Origin: a bacterium
GTDB lineage: Bacteria > JALSQH01
Reading direction: 5' to 3'
Assembly (NCBI GenBank): GCA_026985515.1
Contig: JALSQH010000118.1
Coordinates: 1-38,909 of the forward strand
DNA length: 38,909 bases
A model generated the notes under the pieces. That model ran no database searches. It was not told where the DNA came from and saw only the letters and a list, made by a program, of their open reading frames with translations. The position numbers and the translations under genes were made by a program. The stretch's first letter is position 1. The number at the start of each line of letters is the position of its first letter. Below are positions 16,228 to 25,221 of the stretch, one piece after another.

Positions 16228-17025
16228 ATGGCAAAGTTGAAGAGATTTAATGTTGCACTGCTTCAACTTGACATTCAGAAGGGAGAAGTTGAAACAAATT
16301 TCAAGAAGATCAAATCTTATATTCCAAAACTTGCCAAGAAAAATATTAAAATTGTATCTCTTCCTGAACTCTGGCCCACAGGTTTTGTAAGAACCAGGCT
16401 TTCTAAGATGGCGGAGGAGACAAGAGAGGCTCTTGAGTGGATGGCAGAGTTGAGTGCGAAGTATGAGATGGTTATAGTGGGTTCAGGAATAGAGGAGGAA
16501 GATGGAAAGTTTTACAATTCTGCTCATGTAATTGATTCCGGGAAGATACTTGGTTTTTACAGAAAAGTCCATCTTTTCTCGCCAATTAAAGAGGATTCAG
16601 TTTTTACTCCTGGAAATGAGGCGAAGGTTTTTGATACCAGTGTGGCAAAAATTGGAGTGGTTATCTGTTATGACCTCAGATTTCCCGAATTGATACGGAA
16701 GGTCATGAAGCTTGGTGCGGAGGTTCTGATTGTGCCTGCTCAGTGGCCAGAGGATAGAATCAACCACTGGCACATTCTCCTTCAGGCAAGAGCCATTGAG
16801 AATCAATTTTTCGTTATTGGGGTAAACAGGATAGGAGAGGTGAGAATAGATTCAGGTGGAACCATTATCTACAGTGGCCACTCAATGATTATTGATCCCT
16901 GGGGTGAGATTATCTCGCAGGCTGGTGACCGAGAGGGATTCAGGACTGCAAAGTTTGATATGACGAAACTGGAGAAAATCAGAAATAAGTTTCCCTTTCT
17001 GAATGATATCAGGGACATATATTGA
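16228..17025 (+). CDS. Carbon-nitrogen hydrolase (nitrilase superfamily), omega-amidase-like
   Basis: A 265-residue nitrilase-superfamily amidase with the complete Glu-Lys-Cys triad. Glu47 is in SLPELWPTG, Lys113 in FYRKVHLF and Cys147 in VICYDLRFPE. VPAQWPEDRINHW and NQFFVIGVNRIG follow. Length and motifs resemble the omega-amidase (Nit2/YafV) branch, which deaminates alpha-ketoglutaramate-type omega-amides or repairs deaminated glutathione. The exact substrate is not determinable. It is cytosolic. A good promoter and Shine-Dalgarno site precede it, and its stop overlaps the queH start by 4 bases (ATGA), making it the head of a three-gene operon. Confidence 0.88.
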   Translation: MAKLKRFNVALLQLDIQKGEVETNFKKIKSYIPKLAKKNIKIVSLPELWPTGFVRTRLSKMAEETREALEWMAELSAKYEMVIVGSGIEEEDGKFYNSAHVIDSGKILGFYRKVHLFSPIKEDSVFTPGNEAKVFDTSVAKIGVVICYDLRFPELIRKVMKLGAEVLIVPAQWPEDRINHWHILLQARAIENQFFVIGVNRIGEVRIDSGGTIIYSGHSMIIDPWGEIISQAGDREGFRTAKFDMTKLEKIRNKFPFLNDIRDIY

Positions 17026-17681
17026 TGAGAAAGATACCTCCCGGCAGAAGGGGAGCCTATAAGCTATTCCTGCAGGAAATTGAAGAGGTAAAGAGGAGAG
17101 GCTACAAACCATCCCTTCTGCTTCACTCCTGCTGTGCCCCATGCTCTTCTTCCGTTCTTGAGCAGCTGATTCCATATTTCAAAGTCACGATTTTCTATTT
17201 TAATCCAAATATTCATCCCAGGAGAGAATATCTCACAAGAATGCAGGAGAATAGATGGTTTGCTGAAAAGATTATGGGAGTGGAATTTATAGAAGGAGAG
17301 TATGATCCCAGAAGATGGTTTAAAGCTGTAAAGGGATTTGAAAATGAACCAGAGGGTGGAAGAAGATGTCCCATTTGCTATCGTTTGAGAATGGAAGAAA
17401 CGGCGAAGTTGGCGAAGGAAAAAGGATTTGAATACTTTACCACAACTCTTTCTGTAAGTCCCCATAAGAGAGCCGACTGGATAAATCAGATTGGGCTTGA
17501 GCTTGAGGAGAAATATGGAGTCAGGTTTATGGTTGCAGATTTTAAAAAGGGTGGGGGGTATCAGAGGTCACTTGAATTATCAAAAAAGTACAATCTTTAC
17601 CGTCAGACGTACTGTGGGTGCGTTTTCAGTCTGAGGGATAGAAGGGAATATGAAAGAAGAAAAGCACAGGGTTCTTTATGA
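17022..17681 (+). CDS. queH: Epoxyqueuosine reductase QueH
   Basis: A 219-residue member of the DUF208 family, the non-cobalamin epoxyqueuosine reductase that finishes queuosine synthesis in tRNA. The N-terminal LLLHSCCAPCSSSVLE carries the paired Cys37-Cys38 and Cys41, the middle has GRRCPICYRLRME and the end has TYCGCVFSLRDR. These Cys are the Fe-S/metal ligands and redox pair of the family. FYFNPNIHPRREY is also diagnostic. It starts 4 bases inside the nitrilase gene and is overlapped by the sirtuin gene for 32 bases. No other queuosine gene is visible here. Confidence 0.93.
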   Translation: MMRKIPPGRRGAYKLFLQEIEEVKRRGYKPSLLLHSCCAPCSSSVLEQLIPYFKVTIFYFNPNIHPRREYLTRMQENRWFAEKIMGVEFIEGEYDPRRWFKAVKGFENEPEGGRRCPICYRLRMEETAKLAKEKGFEYFTTTLSVSPHKRADWINQIGLELEEKYGVRFMVADFKKGGGYQRSLELSKKYNLYRQTYCGCVFSLRDRREYERRKAQGSL

Positions 17682-18405
17682 AAAAGTAAAGGATCTGATT
17701 TTATCGAGGGAAAAGGTATGTGCTCTCACCGGGGCAGGAATTTCAGCGGAAAGTGGTGTGCCAACCTTTCGTGGAAAGGATGGATTGTGGAATAAGTATA
17801 ATCCTGCCGAACTTGCAACTCCAGAAGCTTTTTCGAGAGATCCTGAGCTTGTCTGGAAGTGGTATGACTGGCGTCGCCAGATTATTTCAGAAGCAAAGCC
17901 CAATGCCGGGCATCTGGCTCTTGCGAAACTTGAGGAGATAAAGGGCGAGAATTTTATACTGATAACTCAGAATGTGGATGGTCTTCACCAGAAGGCTGGT
18001 AGTAAGAGAGTGCTGGAAGTACATGGAAATATATGGAAATTGAAATGTACCTCCTGTACCTACGAGGAGTTTAACTATGATGTCCCATTAAAAGTGATTC
18101 CCCCCAGATGTCCAGAATGTGGGAATTTACTGAGACCTGGAGTGGTCTGGTTTGGTGAGTCTTTACCCTTTGATGTTCTTGATGAGGTTGAGAGATGGCT
18201 GAGAATGTGTGACCTCATGCTGGTGATTGGTACTTCCGGAGTTGTGCAACCGGCTGCCAGTTTTGCCTTTGTGGCGAAGCATAATGATGCTGTAATTGTA
18301 GAGGTCAACATAGAAAGAACTCCGATCTCGGAAATTGCGGATTTCTTCTTCCTGGGGAAGGCTGGTGAAATTCTCCCGCTCATTATTCCCGAAATCCTTA
18401 AATAG
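17650..18405 (+). CDS. cobB: NAD-dependent protein deacylase, class III sirtuin
   Basis: A 251-residue Sir2 protein. NAD-binding GAGISAESGVPTFRG, TQNVDGLHQKAGS, catalytic His125 in VHGNIWKL and a Zn ribbon (Cys133, Cys136, Cys154, Cys157) are all intact. The FxxYxxR-like segment reads WYDWRRQ with Tyr72 and Arg75; this Tyr/Arg pair marks class III sirtuins that remove succinyl or malonyl groups from Lys. Deacylation of metabolic enzymes in the cytosol is the expected role. Its start lies 32 bases inside queH, so it is translated from the same operon mRNA. Confidence 0.92.
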   Translation: MKEEKHRVLYEKVKDLILSREKVCALTGAGISAESGVPTFRGKDGLWNKYNPAELATPEAFSRDPELVWKWYDWRRQIISEAKPNAGHLALAKLEEIKGENFILITQNVDGLHQKAGSKRVLEVHGNIWKLKCTSCTYEEFNYDVPLKVIPPRCPECGNLLRPGVVWFGESLPFDVLDEVERWLRMCDLMLVIGTSGVVQPAASFAFVAKHNDAVIVEVNIERTPISEIADFFFLGKAGEILPLIIPEILK

Positions 18406-18517
18406 AAATTGGTTAATCCACCGTCTGCCTTTGTTTGCCTGTAAATCAACATATTATCAGCCTTTACCCGGAGAGTGACGGCAGAATATCAGGATATGTT
18501 TTTTTTAAGAATAAAAC

Positions 18518-18543
18518 CCAGAATCTTTAAATTGAGATTTTGG
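18518..18543 (-). terminator. Probable terminator of the trmI-ending operon
   Basis: On the - strand, just after the trmI stop, CCAAAATCT pairs with AGATTCTGG (one G-T pair) across an 8-base loop and is followed by GTTTTATT. The convergent sirtuin gene has only a weak ATATC/GATAT hairpin before T8 at 18499-18506. Confidence 0.5.
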
Positions 18544-18544
18544 A

Positions 18545-19327
18545 TTATTCCGGAAGCCTGATGCTGGTTTTAATTCCAAATAGCAGGTAACCTGTGTGAC
18601 TCACCATTCTTTCAAGGGGTCTTGTCATCCCTTTTCTGGGAAGCATATGTCTGAGGAGAATTTCAAAGCTTGTTATATCAATGAATCCTCTTTCCTTCAT
18701 TTTTACGCTCATTGTTTCAATTTGATTACAGGTGGGTGAGAGTACCCCGAGTCTTCCACCGCCCTTGAGTGCCACCACCGCTGGATCCAGAGCTTCCCAT
18801 GGAGAGGGTAAATCGATGAAGACTGCATCCACCTCTTTTTCGTCAAATCCTTCATGAGCCTGTCTGATCTTAAATTCCACCCTGTCTATAAGACCTGCGT
18901 TTTCAACATTCTTAATCGCATTTTTTTGAAATTTTTCGTTTCTGTCGTATGAGTATACTTTTCCATTTTCCCCAACTGCATTTGCCAGAGCTATTGTCAT
19001 ACTGCCTGAACCTGTTCCAATTTCAATAACTCTGCTGCCCTCCTTTATCCCGAGCCACATAATTATAATGGCAGCATCTTTGGGATATATAATCTGAGTT
19101 TCCCTTTTAACTTTCATCATCAGGTCTGGAATTACAGGTTCAACTATGTAAAATTTTCCCCTCTTGTTATGGGTATATGTGAAGTCTCCGAAGTCTGCTC
19201 CTATCAGTTTTTCAAGTTCTATTATGCCGTAATGGGTTGAGAGTGTTTTCCCTTTTTCCACTCTGACAAGGAATTTTTTCCCTTTTTCATCTATCAGAAG
19301 TACTCTATCACCTTCTTTAACTTTCAA
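18545..19327 (-). CDS. trmI: tRNA (adenine58-N1)-methyltransferase TrmI
   Basis: A 260-residue class I methyltransferase. The N-terminal beta domain (EGDRVLLIDEKGKKFLVRVE) and the linker RETQIIYPKDAAIIIMWLGI are characteristic of the TrmI/Trm61 group. The SAM site is VIEIGTGSGSMTIALA and the later motif is DAVFIDLPSPWEALD. It forms a tetramer that makes m1A58 in the T-loop of tRNA, common in thermophiles and actinobacteria. GGAGG lies four bases before the ATG. It is the last gene of the long - strand run and follows the HEAT-repeat gene by 28 bases. Confidence 0.92.
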   Translation of the reverse strand: MKVKEGDRVLLIDEKGKKFLVRVEKGKTLSTHYGIIELEKLIGADFGDFTYTHNKRGKFYIVEPVIPDLMMKVKRETQIIYPKDAAIIIMWLGIKEGSRVIEIGTGSGSMTIALANAVGENGKVYSYDRNEKFQKNAIKNVENAGLIDRVEFKIRQAHEGFDEKEVDAVFIDLPSPWEALDPAVVALKGGGRLGVLSPTCNQIETMSVKMKERGFIDITSFEILLRHMLPRKGMTRPLERMVSHTGYLLFGIKTSIRLPE

Positions 19328-19355
19328 TTTTTCCTCCAGACAGGATGAAAAGAAC

Positions 19356-20387
19356 TTACGATTTTAGTTTGCTGATTATTTCCTGAAGCTCCCTGACACT
19401 GGTTGCACTTTCAAGAAGTGGAAGGATACTTTTCAGTTTTTCCCTGTCAACTGCTGCCAGTGAGTTGAGCAGAGTGGATAATACACCTATCTGCTGCTTT
19501 GTCTTTTTTCCGGGGATCAGACCTTTTTTTCCATACTTTTTAACAAGGGTTACGAGACTTTTCAGTGCCCGTTCCGGGTTGTTCAAATGTGGCAGGGCAT
19601 TGGTGAGGTAAGAAACTGAAACTCTTACAAATTGTTCTTCTTTTTCATCATTGATCCTGTCCATTGCGTTTCTGAGGGCGAAGAGTATGTTTTCCGAGGC
19701 AACTGAGCTCCATAACTGGTGTCTCAAAAGAGATTCAACAACACTCCTCCTCACCACTGGATTCTTATCAATAATGAGTTTGGTAAGATACTGAACTGAG
19801 TTGATACCCTTTATTTTAATCAGTGCTTCTGCCAGCTCTTTTTTAACCTTTTCATTGTCATACCCTGTGAATCTTTCTAAATGCTGGGCAAGATCCTCAG
19901 TACCTATTTCTCCTGCAATTAAGATAAGATTTCTAACCAGATACCACGGTTCATTTGTTGTATCCAGAAGTCTTGGAAGAATATCTGTGTGCCTGGCAAA
20001 GATGTTTTTCAAAATCTCAATGATCTGAATCCTGAGGTCTTTGGCTTCAACATCCTTTAACAGATTAAGAAGTGGCGTGACGGCTCTTTCCCCAAGTTTA
20101 ATATAAACCGGAAAGAGAATTTCTCTTTCACTTTTGGGCAGTTTAACAAATGTAGAATTTAAAGCCGTTATAATTTTGTCCCAGTCTATTTCCTTGCCAT
20201 GTTGCTGAGCAGTCTGGAGAAGTCCCAGGATCCTCATGCACTCACCAAAGAGGGAATTTTCACATAGTTGCGAAAAGAAGGAGTATATCTCTTCAAGATC
20301 CTTTTCCCAATCTTCAGTTGTGAGATCTCTCTCCCACTTTTCTATCTGCTCGGAAAATTTACCAATTAATTCCTTTGCCTTTTCCAT
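19356..20387 (-). CDS. HEAT-repeat-like helical protein
   Basis: A 343-residue all-helical protein, not a named family. Segments such as LLNLLKDVEAKDLRIQIIEI, GEIGTEDLAQHLERF, LAEALIKIKGINSVQYLTKL and NPVVRRSVVESLLRHQ have the paired-helix pattern of HEAT/armadillo repeats from about residue 95 to 230. The flanks are helical. It is probably cytosolic (no signal or membrane segment) and a protein-binding scaffold. It begins 39 bases after a methyltransferase gene and could start a separate transcript, since a TTGACA box lies in the gap; no Shine-Dalgarno site is visible. Confidence 0.7.
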   Translation of the reverse strand: MEKAKELIGKFSEQIEKWERDLTTEDWEKDLEEIYSFFSQLCENSLFGECMRILGLLQTAQQHGKEIDWDKIITALNSTFVKLPKSEREILFPVYIKLGERAVTPLLNLLKDVEAKDLRIQIIEILKNIFARHTDILPRLLDTTNEPWYLVRNLILIAGEIGTEDLAQHLERFTGYDNEKVKKELAEALIKIKGINSVQYLTKLIIDKNPVVRRSVVESLLRHQLWSSVASENILFALRNAMDRINDEKEEQFVRVSVSYLTNALPHLNNPERALKSLVTLVKKYGKKGLIPGKKTKQQIGVLSTLLNSLAAVDREKLKSILPLLESATSVRELQEIISKLKS

Positions 20388-20392
20388 GTTTT

Positions 20393-20423
20393 TAGTTTAT
20401 TATATTTTTGTCTGATGTGTCAA
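20393..20423 (-). promoter_or_regulatory. Possible internal promoter before the HEAT-repeat gene
   Basis: On the - strand a perfect TTGACA (20423-20418) is followed by a TATAAT at 20404-20399 that is too close (13 bases). A TAATAA-like box about 15 bases away is the alternative. The geometry is poor, so this is only a candidate. Confidence 0.3.
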
Positions 20424-20426
20424 GTT

Positions 20427-21092
20427 TTACTTAATTTTCGTAGCTCTCAACAGCCTGACCATGTTTAAAAAATAAAAGTGTTCCTCAAAGTTACCAAACC
20501 CGTTTTCAGAAAGTATCTTTTTCCAGTCATGTTTTATGTAACCAAAGGCATAGGGACATTCAATAAATTCAAAAACCTTTCTCTTGTAAAAAGGAATTTC
20601 CTCAATTTTGAATTCATTGTAATCGAGGATAAAGAAGTTGCCGCCTTCTTTCAAAGCCTTCGATGCATTCTCAATTACCTTAAGCCTTGAATCGTGGGGG
20701 AGTCCGTGAAGCACGAAAGAAATGAAGGCTCTGTCAAATTTTCCAGTATATTCTTCGGGTAAAGGTATATCGATCCTCCTTTTTACAATTCTAACATTTT
20801 TGTAACCTGCGCATTTTTTCCTGAATGTTTTTATCATATCTTCACCGATGTCAAGGCCGGTGATTTCTCCCTCATCTGACAGGTATTTTCTCATCTTACA
20901 TGCATTGTAACCATTGCCTGCACCAAAATCTATGATTTTATCATCTGGTCTGATTTTCATCTTTTTTATCACATGGCTGATAAAGATTGAGTAGGTGCCA
21001 AGTGTGAGAATGTTGAGTAACTTTTCATACTGGGTTGCCATTATACCTGATATTTCCACGCTTGAATCAGGGTAGAGTTTCTTATTGTTCAT
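20427..21092 (-). CDS. Class I SAM-dependent methyltransferase
   Basis: A 221-residue methyltransferase of the UbiE/Methyltransf_25 kind. SAM motif I is KIIDFGAGNGYNACKM (about residue 54 on), the acidic end of strand 2 is ITGLDIGEDMI, and KFDRAFISFVLHGLP plus LKEGGNFFILDYNEF are the later motifs. It is cytosolic. It overlaps the NUDIX gene by 11 bases and is part of the run that begins with hisB. The substrate is not identifiable; an alternative start is Met18 (IMATQYEKL). Confidence 0.83.
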   Translation of the reverse strand: MNNKKLYPDSSVEISGIMATQYEKLLNILTLGTYSIFISHVIKKMKIRPDDKIIDFGAGNGYNACKMRKYLSDEGEITGLDIGEDMIKTFRKKCAGYKNVRIVKRRIDIPLPEEYTGKFDRAFISFVLHGLPHDSRLKVIENASKALKEGGNFFILDYNEFKIEEIPFYKRKVFEFIECPYAFGYIKHDWKKILSENGFGNFEEHFYFLNMVRLLRATKIK

Positions 21093-21609
21093 TCCTTCCC
21101 TCCAGTATTTTCCTTGCCTTCTTCAGGGATTCAGTAAAACACCTGAAGGGAATTGGAGGAAGGTCTTCATATCTGAAAAGCTTTGCTTCTTCTGCATCAT
21201 CACCTGCTCTGAGGGAACCACCTGTGATTTTAACCAGATATGTGATAACCAGAACATCTCCATACACCTTGGAATTATTTCTGTATACACCCAGTAATTC
21301 CTCAACTTCTCCCTTCATTCCTGTTTCCTCTTCCAGTTCTCTGATAGCGGTTTCTTCAGGATCTTCTCCCTCTTCTATAAAGCCACTTGGAGGTGCCCAT
21401 ACTCCTTTCTGTGGTTCTCTCCCCCTTTTTATGAGAAGAAATTTACCATCTCTGTGGGCAATGATTCCCACAGATGGCAGAGGATTTCTGTAGTGAATGA
21501 AACCGCATCTGGGACAGTAGGCTCTTTCCCTTCCCTCTATGTATCTGGTTTCAAGTGGCGTTGCACAGTATGGACAGTATTTGTACTCTGGAGGAATTTT
21601 TTCACTCAT
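21082..21609 (-). CDS. NUDIX hydrolase with N-terminal zinc ribbon
   Basis: A 175-residue protein. A zinc ribbon (Cys12, Cys15, Cys32, Cys35) is followed by a Nudix fold with an intact Nudix box at about residues 76-98 (GFIEEGEDPEETAIRELEEE then TGM), matching GX5EX7REUXEEXGU. The zinc ribbon and CPRCGFIHYRNP resemble the NADH pyrophosphatase (NudC)-like or ADP-ribose group, but the distinguishing NudC SQPWPFPxS signature is absent, so the substrate is a nucleoside diphosphate derivative of unknown kind. The start overlaps the M20 gene by 4 bases (ATGA). Confidence 0.85.
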   Translation of the reverse strand: MSEKIPPEYKYCPYCATPLETRYIEGRERAYCPRCGFIHYRNPLPSVGIIAHRDGKFLLIKRGREPQKGVWAPPSGFIEEGEDPEETAIRELEEETGMKGEVEELLGVYRNNSKVYGDVLVITYLVKITGGSLRAGDDAEEAKLFRYEDLPPIPFRCFTESLKKARKILEGRNEQ

Positions 21610-22928
21610 TTCCCGAGATACCTTTTCACTATTTCAAACATTATCTTTGTGCCCCATTCGAGATTATCGAGTGAAACCCTTTCATCTATTCCGTGAATTC
21701 GGTCCAGTTCCTCCACTGGAACAATTATTGGAACAATACCATAACCAAGTGAGCCTCTCATTCTGAAAAAGCGTGTATCGGTTATGCCGGGAGAAATGAA
21801 AGGCAGAACTTCAACTCCCTCTTCATTCAACACGTTTTTGATGACTGAGTATATTTCTGTGTCAACTGGAGATTCATTTGGATTGAAAGTTATTACTGGC
21901 TCAACTTCCACATCAAAGGGTTCCCCAAGTTTCCTTATTTCTTCAATGAAATCCTCTACGGTGGTACCGGGTACAATTCTGCAGTCGAGAGAGGCTTCTG
22001 CAATTTCAGGGATTACATTTCCCTTGTATCCCCAGTTTCCCATTGTAACACTGATGGTATTCTGTATTGCGGCTCCCAGTTTTGGATTTTCTTCCAGTTT
22101 TTTTCTGATAAATCCAAGAGAGCCAAGTGATTCCGCATTATTCATTATCATTTTTGCTATTCCACCCTGATACTTTGCCATACCCCTGAAAAATTCCTGC
22201 ATGCTTTCCGTAAATTTGAGGGGAAACCTGTGATTGATGAGGGTATGGAGAAATTCAATCAACTTGTTTGGTGCACTGTCTTTAATAGGCATTGAGCCGT
22301 GTCCCGGTCGTCCATGAGTTTTAATTTTTAACCAGGCCACACCCTTTTCCCCGGTTGAGAGAGAAAACAGCGGTTTGTTGTCAGGTAAAATTCCAGTGGT
22401 TCCATATCCCCCCTCACCAAGAACTACAGGTGATTCTGTGAGGTCAGGAAAATTTTCCAGCACATATTTTGCCCCAGCCTCACCACCTTCCTCCTCATCT
22501 GCCACGGAAAGCATTATGAGGTCTTTTTTGAGTTTGATGTTGTTTCTCTTTATTAAGAACATCACAACAGCATGAATTACCACGAGAATTTTTATGTCAA
22601 GGGCTCCTCGCCCATAGATGTATCCATCTTTTATTGCACCACTGAAAGGGTCAACTGACCATTCCTTTTTATCAGCAGGGACAACATCGAGATGGGAAAG
22701 TAAAAGCAAACCTTTTCCCCCCTCTTCGCCGGGGATTCTTGCCCAGAAGGTTGCTCTGTTTTCCCCCGGTGCGGGAAGTATTCTGTTTTCTATTCCTTCT
22801 CTGTCAAATTTTTCTTTCAGAAACTCAGCCAGAGGTTTTTCATTGCCGGGTGGATTGGTGGTGTCAAATTTTATTATTTCCTGAAGTAATTCCACCACTT
22901 CTTTTCTGACAAGTTTGAAATCAATCAT
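21606..22928 (-). CDS. M20 family metallopeptidase (ArgE/DapE/CPG2-like)
   Basis: A 440-residue di-zinc hydrolase. I start it at ATG 22928 because AAGGAGG sits 7 bases before it; an ATG ten codons upstream lacks such a site. Metal ligands are seen in [12 protein letters not shown] (His79, with Asp81), GRGALDIK (Asp111) and VADEEEGGE (Glu145/Glu146, base and ligand). The dimerisation domain begins near [10 protein letters not shown], and the last His ligand is in [10 protein letters not shown]. Family members deacylate amino acids or cut peptides; a peptidase or aminoacylase role is likely, a specific one not provable. It overlaps the hisIE stop by 8 bases and so is tied to the his operon. Confidence 0.88.
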   Translation of the reverse strand: MIDFKLVRKEVVELLQEIIKFDTTNPPGNEKPLAEFLKEKFDREGIENRILPAPGENRATFWARIPGEEGGKGLLLLSHLDVVPADKKEWSVDPFSGAIKDGYIYGRGALDIKILVVIHAVVMFLIKRNNIKLKKDLIMLSVADEEEGGEAGAKYVLENFPDLTESPVVLGEGGYGTTGILPDNKPLFSLSTGEKGVAWLKIKTHGRPGHGSMPIKDSAPNKLIEFLHTLINHRFPLKFTESMQEFFRGMAKYQGGIAKMIMNNAESLGSLGFIRKKLEENPKLGAAIQNTISVTMGNWGYKGNVIPEIAEASLDCRIVPGTTVEDFIEEIRKLGEPFDVEVEPVITFNPNESPVDTEIYSVIKNVLNEEGVEVLPFISPGITDTRFFRMRGSLGYGIVPIIVPVEELDRIHGIDERVSLDNLEWGTKIMFEIVKRYLGK

Positions 22929-23640
22929 TTTTCTCCCTCCTTCTTCTCTTCTCTTCAATGCCAGAGATTCCCTCCCGTTCTTTTAATATTTTCAGTACAT
23001 TGATAGGCGAAATATCCATGAATCCCAGAGCAACCAGGAAGTGAAAGAGAAGATCAGCTCCTTCAGAGGCGATTTTCTCGCTATTTTCTCCCAGGTCAGA
23101 TGCACGAATAAATTCATAAGTTTCCTCAAGCAGTTTTTTGTGGATTTTTTCTTTTCCTTTCACCATGAGAGATTTCACATAGGATTTTTCGGGATCTCCG
23201 TTTTCTTTTCTGTCCAGGATAGTCCTGTAAAGTTCAAGGATAAATTTTGGAAGATAGATTTCTTCAGGTTTCACCATAACAGGCAGTACCGCTCTGAGTT
23301 TTCCATCTTCGATTTTTCTGTAGAAACAGCTTCTCCTCCCCGTATGACATGCGGGACCTTCCTGATCAACTTTAAGAAGAATGGAGTCGCCATCGCAGTC
23401 AATATAAATCTCCCTTACCTTCTGAAAGTGTCCAGATTCTTCACCTTTCAACCACAGTTTTTTTCTTGATCTGGAGTAATAGTGTGCATAACCTGTTTCA
23501 AGGGTTTTTATGAGTGCTTCTCTGTCCATGTATGCCTGCATCAGTACTTCATTGTTGCTGAAATCCTGTACTATGGCAACTACAAGTCCATTCTGGTCAA
23601 ATTTTACATTTTCCAGGATTTCCCGGGTATTCACTTCCAT
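22921..23640 (-). CDS. hisIE: Bifunctional phosphoribosyl-AMP cyclohydrolase / phosphoribosyl-ATP pyrophosphatase
   Basis: A 239-residue fusion catalysing steps two and three of histidine synthesis. The HisI part (about 1-115) has [15 protein letters not shown], the metal-site DCDGD (81-85), and Cys98 and Cys105 in [12 protein letters not shown]. The HisE part (about 131-225) has KLLEETYEF and [13 protein letters not shown], the acidic metal-binding helices of the all-alpha NTP pyrophosphatase. A linker of about 15 residues joins the two. It is 7 bases after hisF and overlaps the M20 gene by 8 bases. Confidence 0.95.
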   Translation of the reverse strand: MEVNTREILENVKFDQNGLVVAIVQDFSNNEVLMQAYMDREALIKTLETGYAHYYSRSRKKLWLKGEESGHFQKVREIYIDCDGDSILLKVDQEGPACHTGRRSCFYRKIEDGKLRAVLPVMVKPEEIYLPKFILELYRTILDRKENGDPEKSYVKSLMVKGKEKIHKKLLEETYEFIRASDLGENSEKIASEGADLLFHFLVALGFMDISPINVLKILKEREGISGIEEKRRRREKND

Positions 23641-23647
23641 TTTTTCC

Positions 23648-24490
23648 TCACAGTCTCACCGGTATTCCTCTATTTTTTAAAAATTCCTTTGCCTCTCTTA
23701 TTGTAAATTCCCGATAGTGGAAAATTGATGCTGCTAAAACTGCGTCAGCCTTCCCGATGGTGAACCCTTCGTAGAGATGCTCCAGATTACCTGCACCGCC
23801 TGAAGCAATGAGGGGAATTTTTACGGAAGTTGAAACTTCAGCTGTAAGCTCCAGGTCGTATCCCTGTTTGGTTCCATCTCTATCCATACTTGTTAGAAGT
23901 ATTTCACCGGCTCCCATTTTTTCAACAAATTTTGCCCATTTTACTGCATCAATTCCTGTGGGCTTTCTCCCGCCATGGGTGTAAACTTCAAATTTGCTCT
24001 GATTATCTATTCTGACTTCTTCCCACATTTCTGAGAAACCTTTTTCCCTGTAGTACATTTCCAGCGTTTCTTCATTTTTCTTTTCCGTTATTCTCCTTGC
24101 GTCTATTGCAACCACTATGCACTGACTTCCAAACTTCTCCGCACCCTCTTCTATCAGGTGGGGATTGTATACTGCAGCGGTGTTTATTGAAACCTTGTCT
24201 GCACCAACGTTTAAAAGAGCCCTTATGTCATCAATGGTTCTTATGCCTCCCCCTACGGTGAGAGGTAGAAAAACTCTCCTTGCAGTTTCTCTGACAACAT
24301 CAATGATGATTCCCCTTTTCTCGTATGAGGCTGTTATGTCAAGAAAGGTTATTTCATCTGCATCTTCCTCGTCGTACCTCATGGCAATTTCCACTGGATC
24401 TCCAGCGTCGCGAAGATTTACAAAGTTTACACCCTTTACCACCCTCCCATCCTTCACATCAAGGCAGGGGATTATTCTTTTTGCCAGCAT
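23648..24490 (-). CDS. hisF: Imidazole glycerol phosphate synthase cyclase subunit HisF
   Basis: A 280-residue TIM-barrel synthase subunit that with HisH makes IGP and AICAR from PRFAR. Catalytic Asp11 ([15 protein letters not shown]) and Asp130 (VVVAIDARR) are intact, with [15 protein letters not shown] and [11 protein letters not shown] for phosphate binding. It is longer than the usual 253 residues because about 29 extra residues (about 134-166) lie between IDARR and [15 protein letters not shown], directly after catalytic strand 5. Its start overlaps the hisA stop by one base (ATGA-like TGATG junction). Confidence 0.95.
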   Translation of the reverse strand: MLAKRIIPCLDVKDGRVVKGVNFVNLRDAGDPVEIAMRYDEEDADEITFLDITASYEKRGIIIDVVRETARRVFLPLTVGGGIRTIDDIRALLNVGADKVSINTAAVYNPHLIEEGAEKFGSQCIVVAIDARRITEKKNEETLEMYYREKGFSEMWEEVRIDNQSKFEVYTHGGRKPTGIDAVKWAKFVEKMGAGEILLTSMDRDGTKQGYDLELTAEVSTSVKIPLIASGGAGNLEHLYEGFTIGKADAVLAASIFHYREFTIREAKEFLKNRGIPVRL

Positions 24491-25221
24491 CAGTTTCCTG
24501 CTCCTGCAATTTTAAGTGCTTCCTTCAAATCGATGGAACCATCGTAAATGGCTCTTCCAATTATTACTCCTTCAAACAGAGAATGTTTGATGGTTGAAAG
24601 TTTGATTATGTCTTCAATTGTGGATACCCCCCCCGATGCAACAACGGGAAATGGAGAATAATTCAGAACCTTCTCCAGTTTTTCAATTGATACACCGGAA
24701 AGGGTACCATCTTTCGAAATATCGGTAAAGATTATCCCTCTGAGGGGATAATCTCTGTAAACATCGATAAGTTCTGTGAGGGTAAAGGTTGATAACTCTC
24801 TCCATCCTCTCAAAGCAACCCTTTCTCCGGCAACATCAAGGCCCAGCATTACTCTTTCAGGAAATGATTCAATGATTTTCCTCGCTTCTTCAATATTTGT
24901 GACTGCAATAGTGCCAATTACAATTCTGTCAACTCTCAGATCTATATACTTTTTTGCCTTTTCCAGATTTCTTATTCCTCCCCCAACTTCTATCTTCACT
25001 TTCGTTTTTGCAACCATATCTTCAATTATTGGAAAATTAACGGGGGTTCCTTCCCGGGCACCATCAAGATCAACAACATGAACGAGTTCAACCCCTAAGT
25101 CCTCAAAAATCTTCAACTGGGTAAAGGGATCAGCATTGTAGTAGGTTACCTGATCATAGTCTCCCTGATAAAGTCTGACAACCTTTCCCTGTAAGAGGTC
25201 TATTGCGGGATAAATTTTCAC
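24490..25221 (-). CDS. hisA: ProFAR isomerase HisA
   Basis: A 243-residue TIM-barrel isomerase, the fourth histidine step. I choose the GTG at 25221: it gives [13 protein letters not shown], matching the family N-terminus. It forms a GTGA overlap with the hisH stop and has AGGTGG at 25235-25230 before it; a GTG four codons earlier (25233) is less likely. Catalytic Asp is in PAIDLLQGK and the second acid in [18 protein letters not shown] and VVASGGVST are the phosphate-binding loops. Translation is probably coupled to hisH and hisF. Confidence 0.94.
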   Translation of the reverse strand: MKIYPAIDLLQGKVVRLYQGDYDQVTYYNADPFTQLKIFEDLGVELVHVVDLDGAREGTPVNFPIIEDMVAKTKVKIEVGGGIRNLEKAKKYIDLRVDRIVIGTIAVTNIEEARKIIESFPERVMLGLDVAGERVALRGWRELSTFTLTELIDVYRDYPLRGIIFTDISKDGTLSGVSIEKLEKVLNYSPFPVVASGGVSTIEDIIKLSTIKHSLFEGVIIGRAIYDGSIDLKEALKIAGAGN

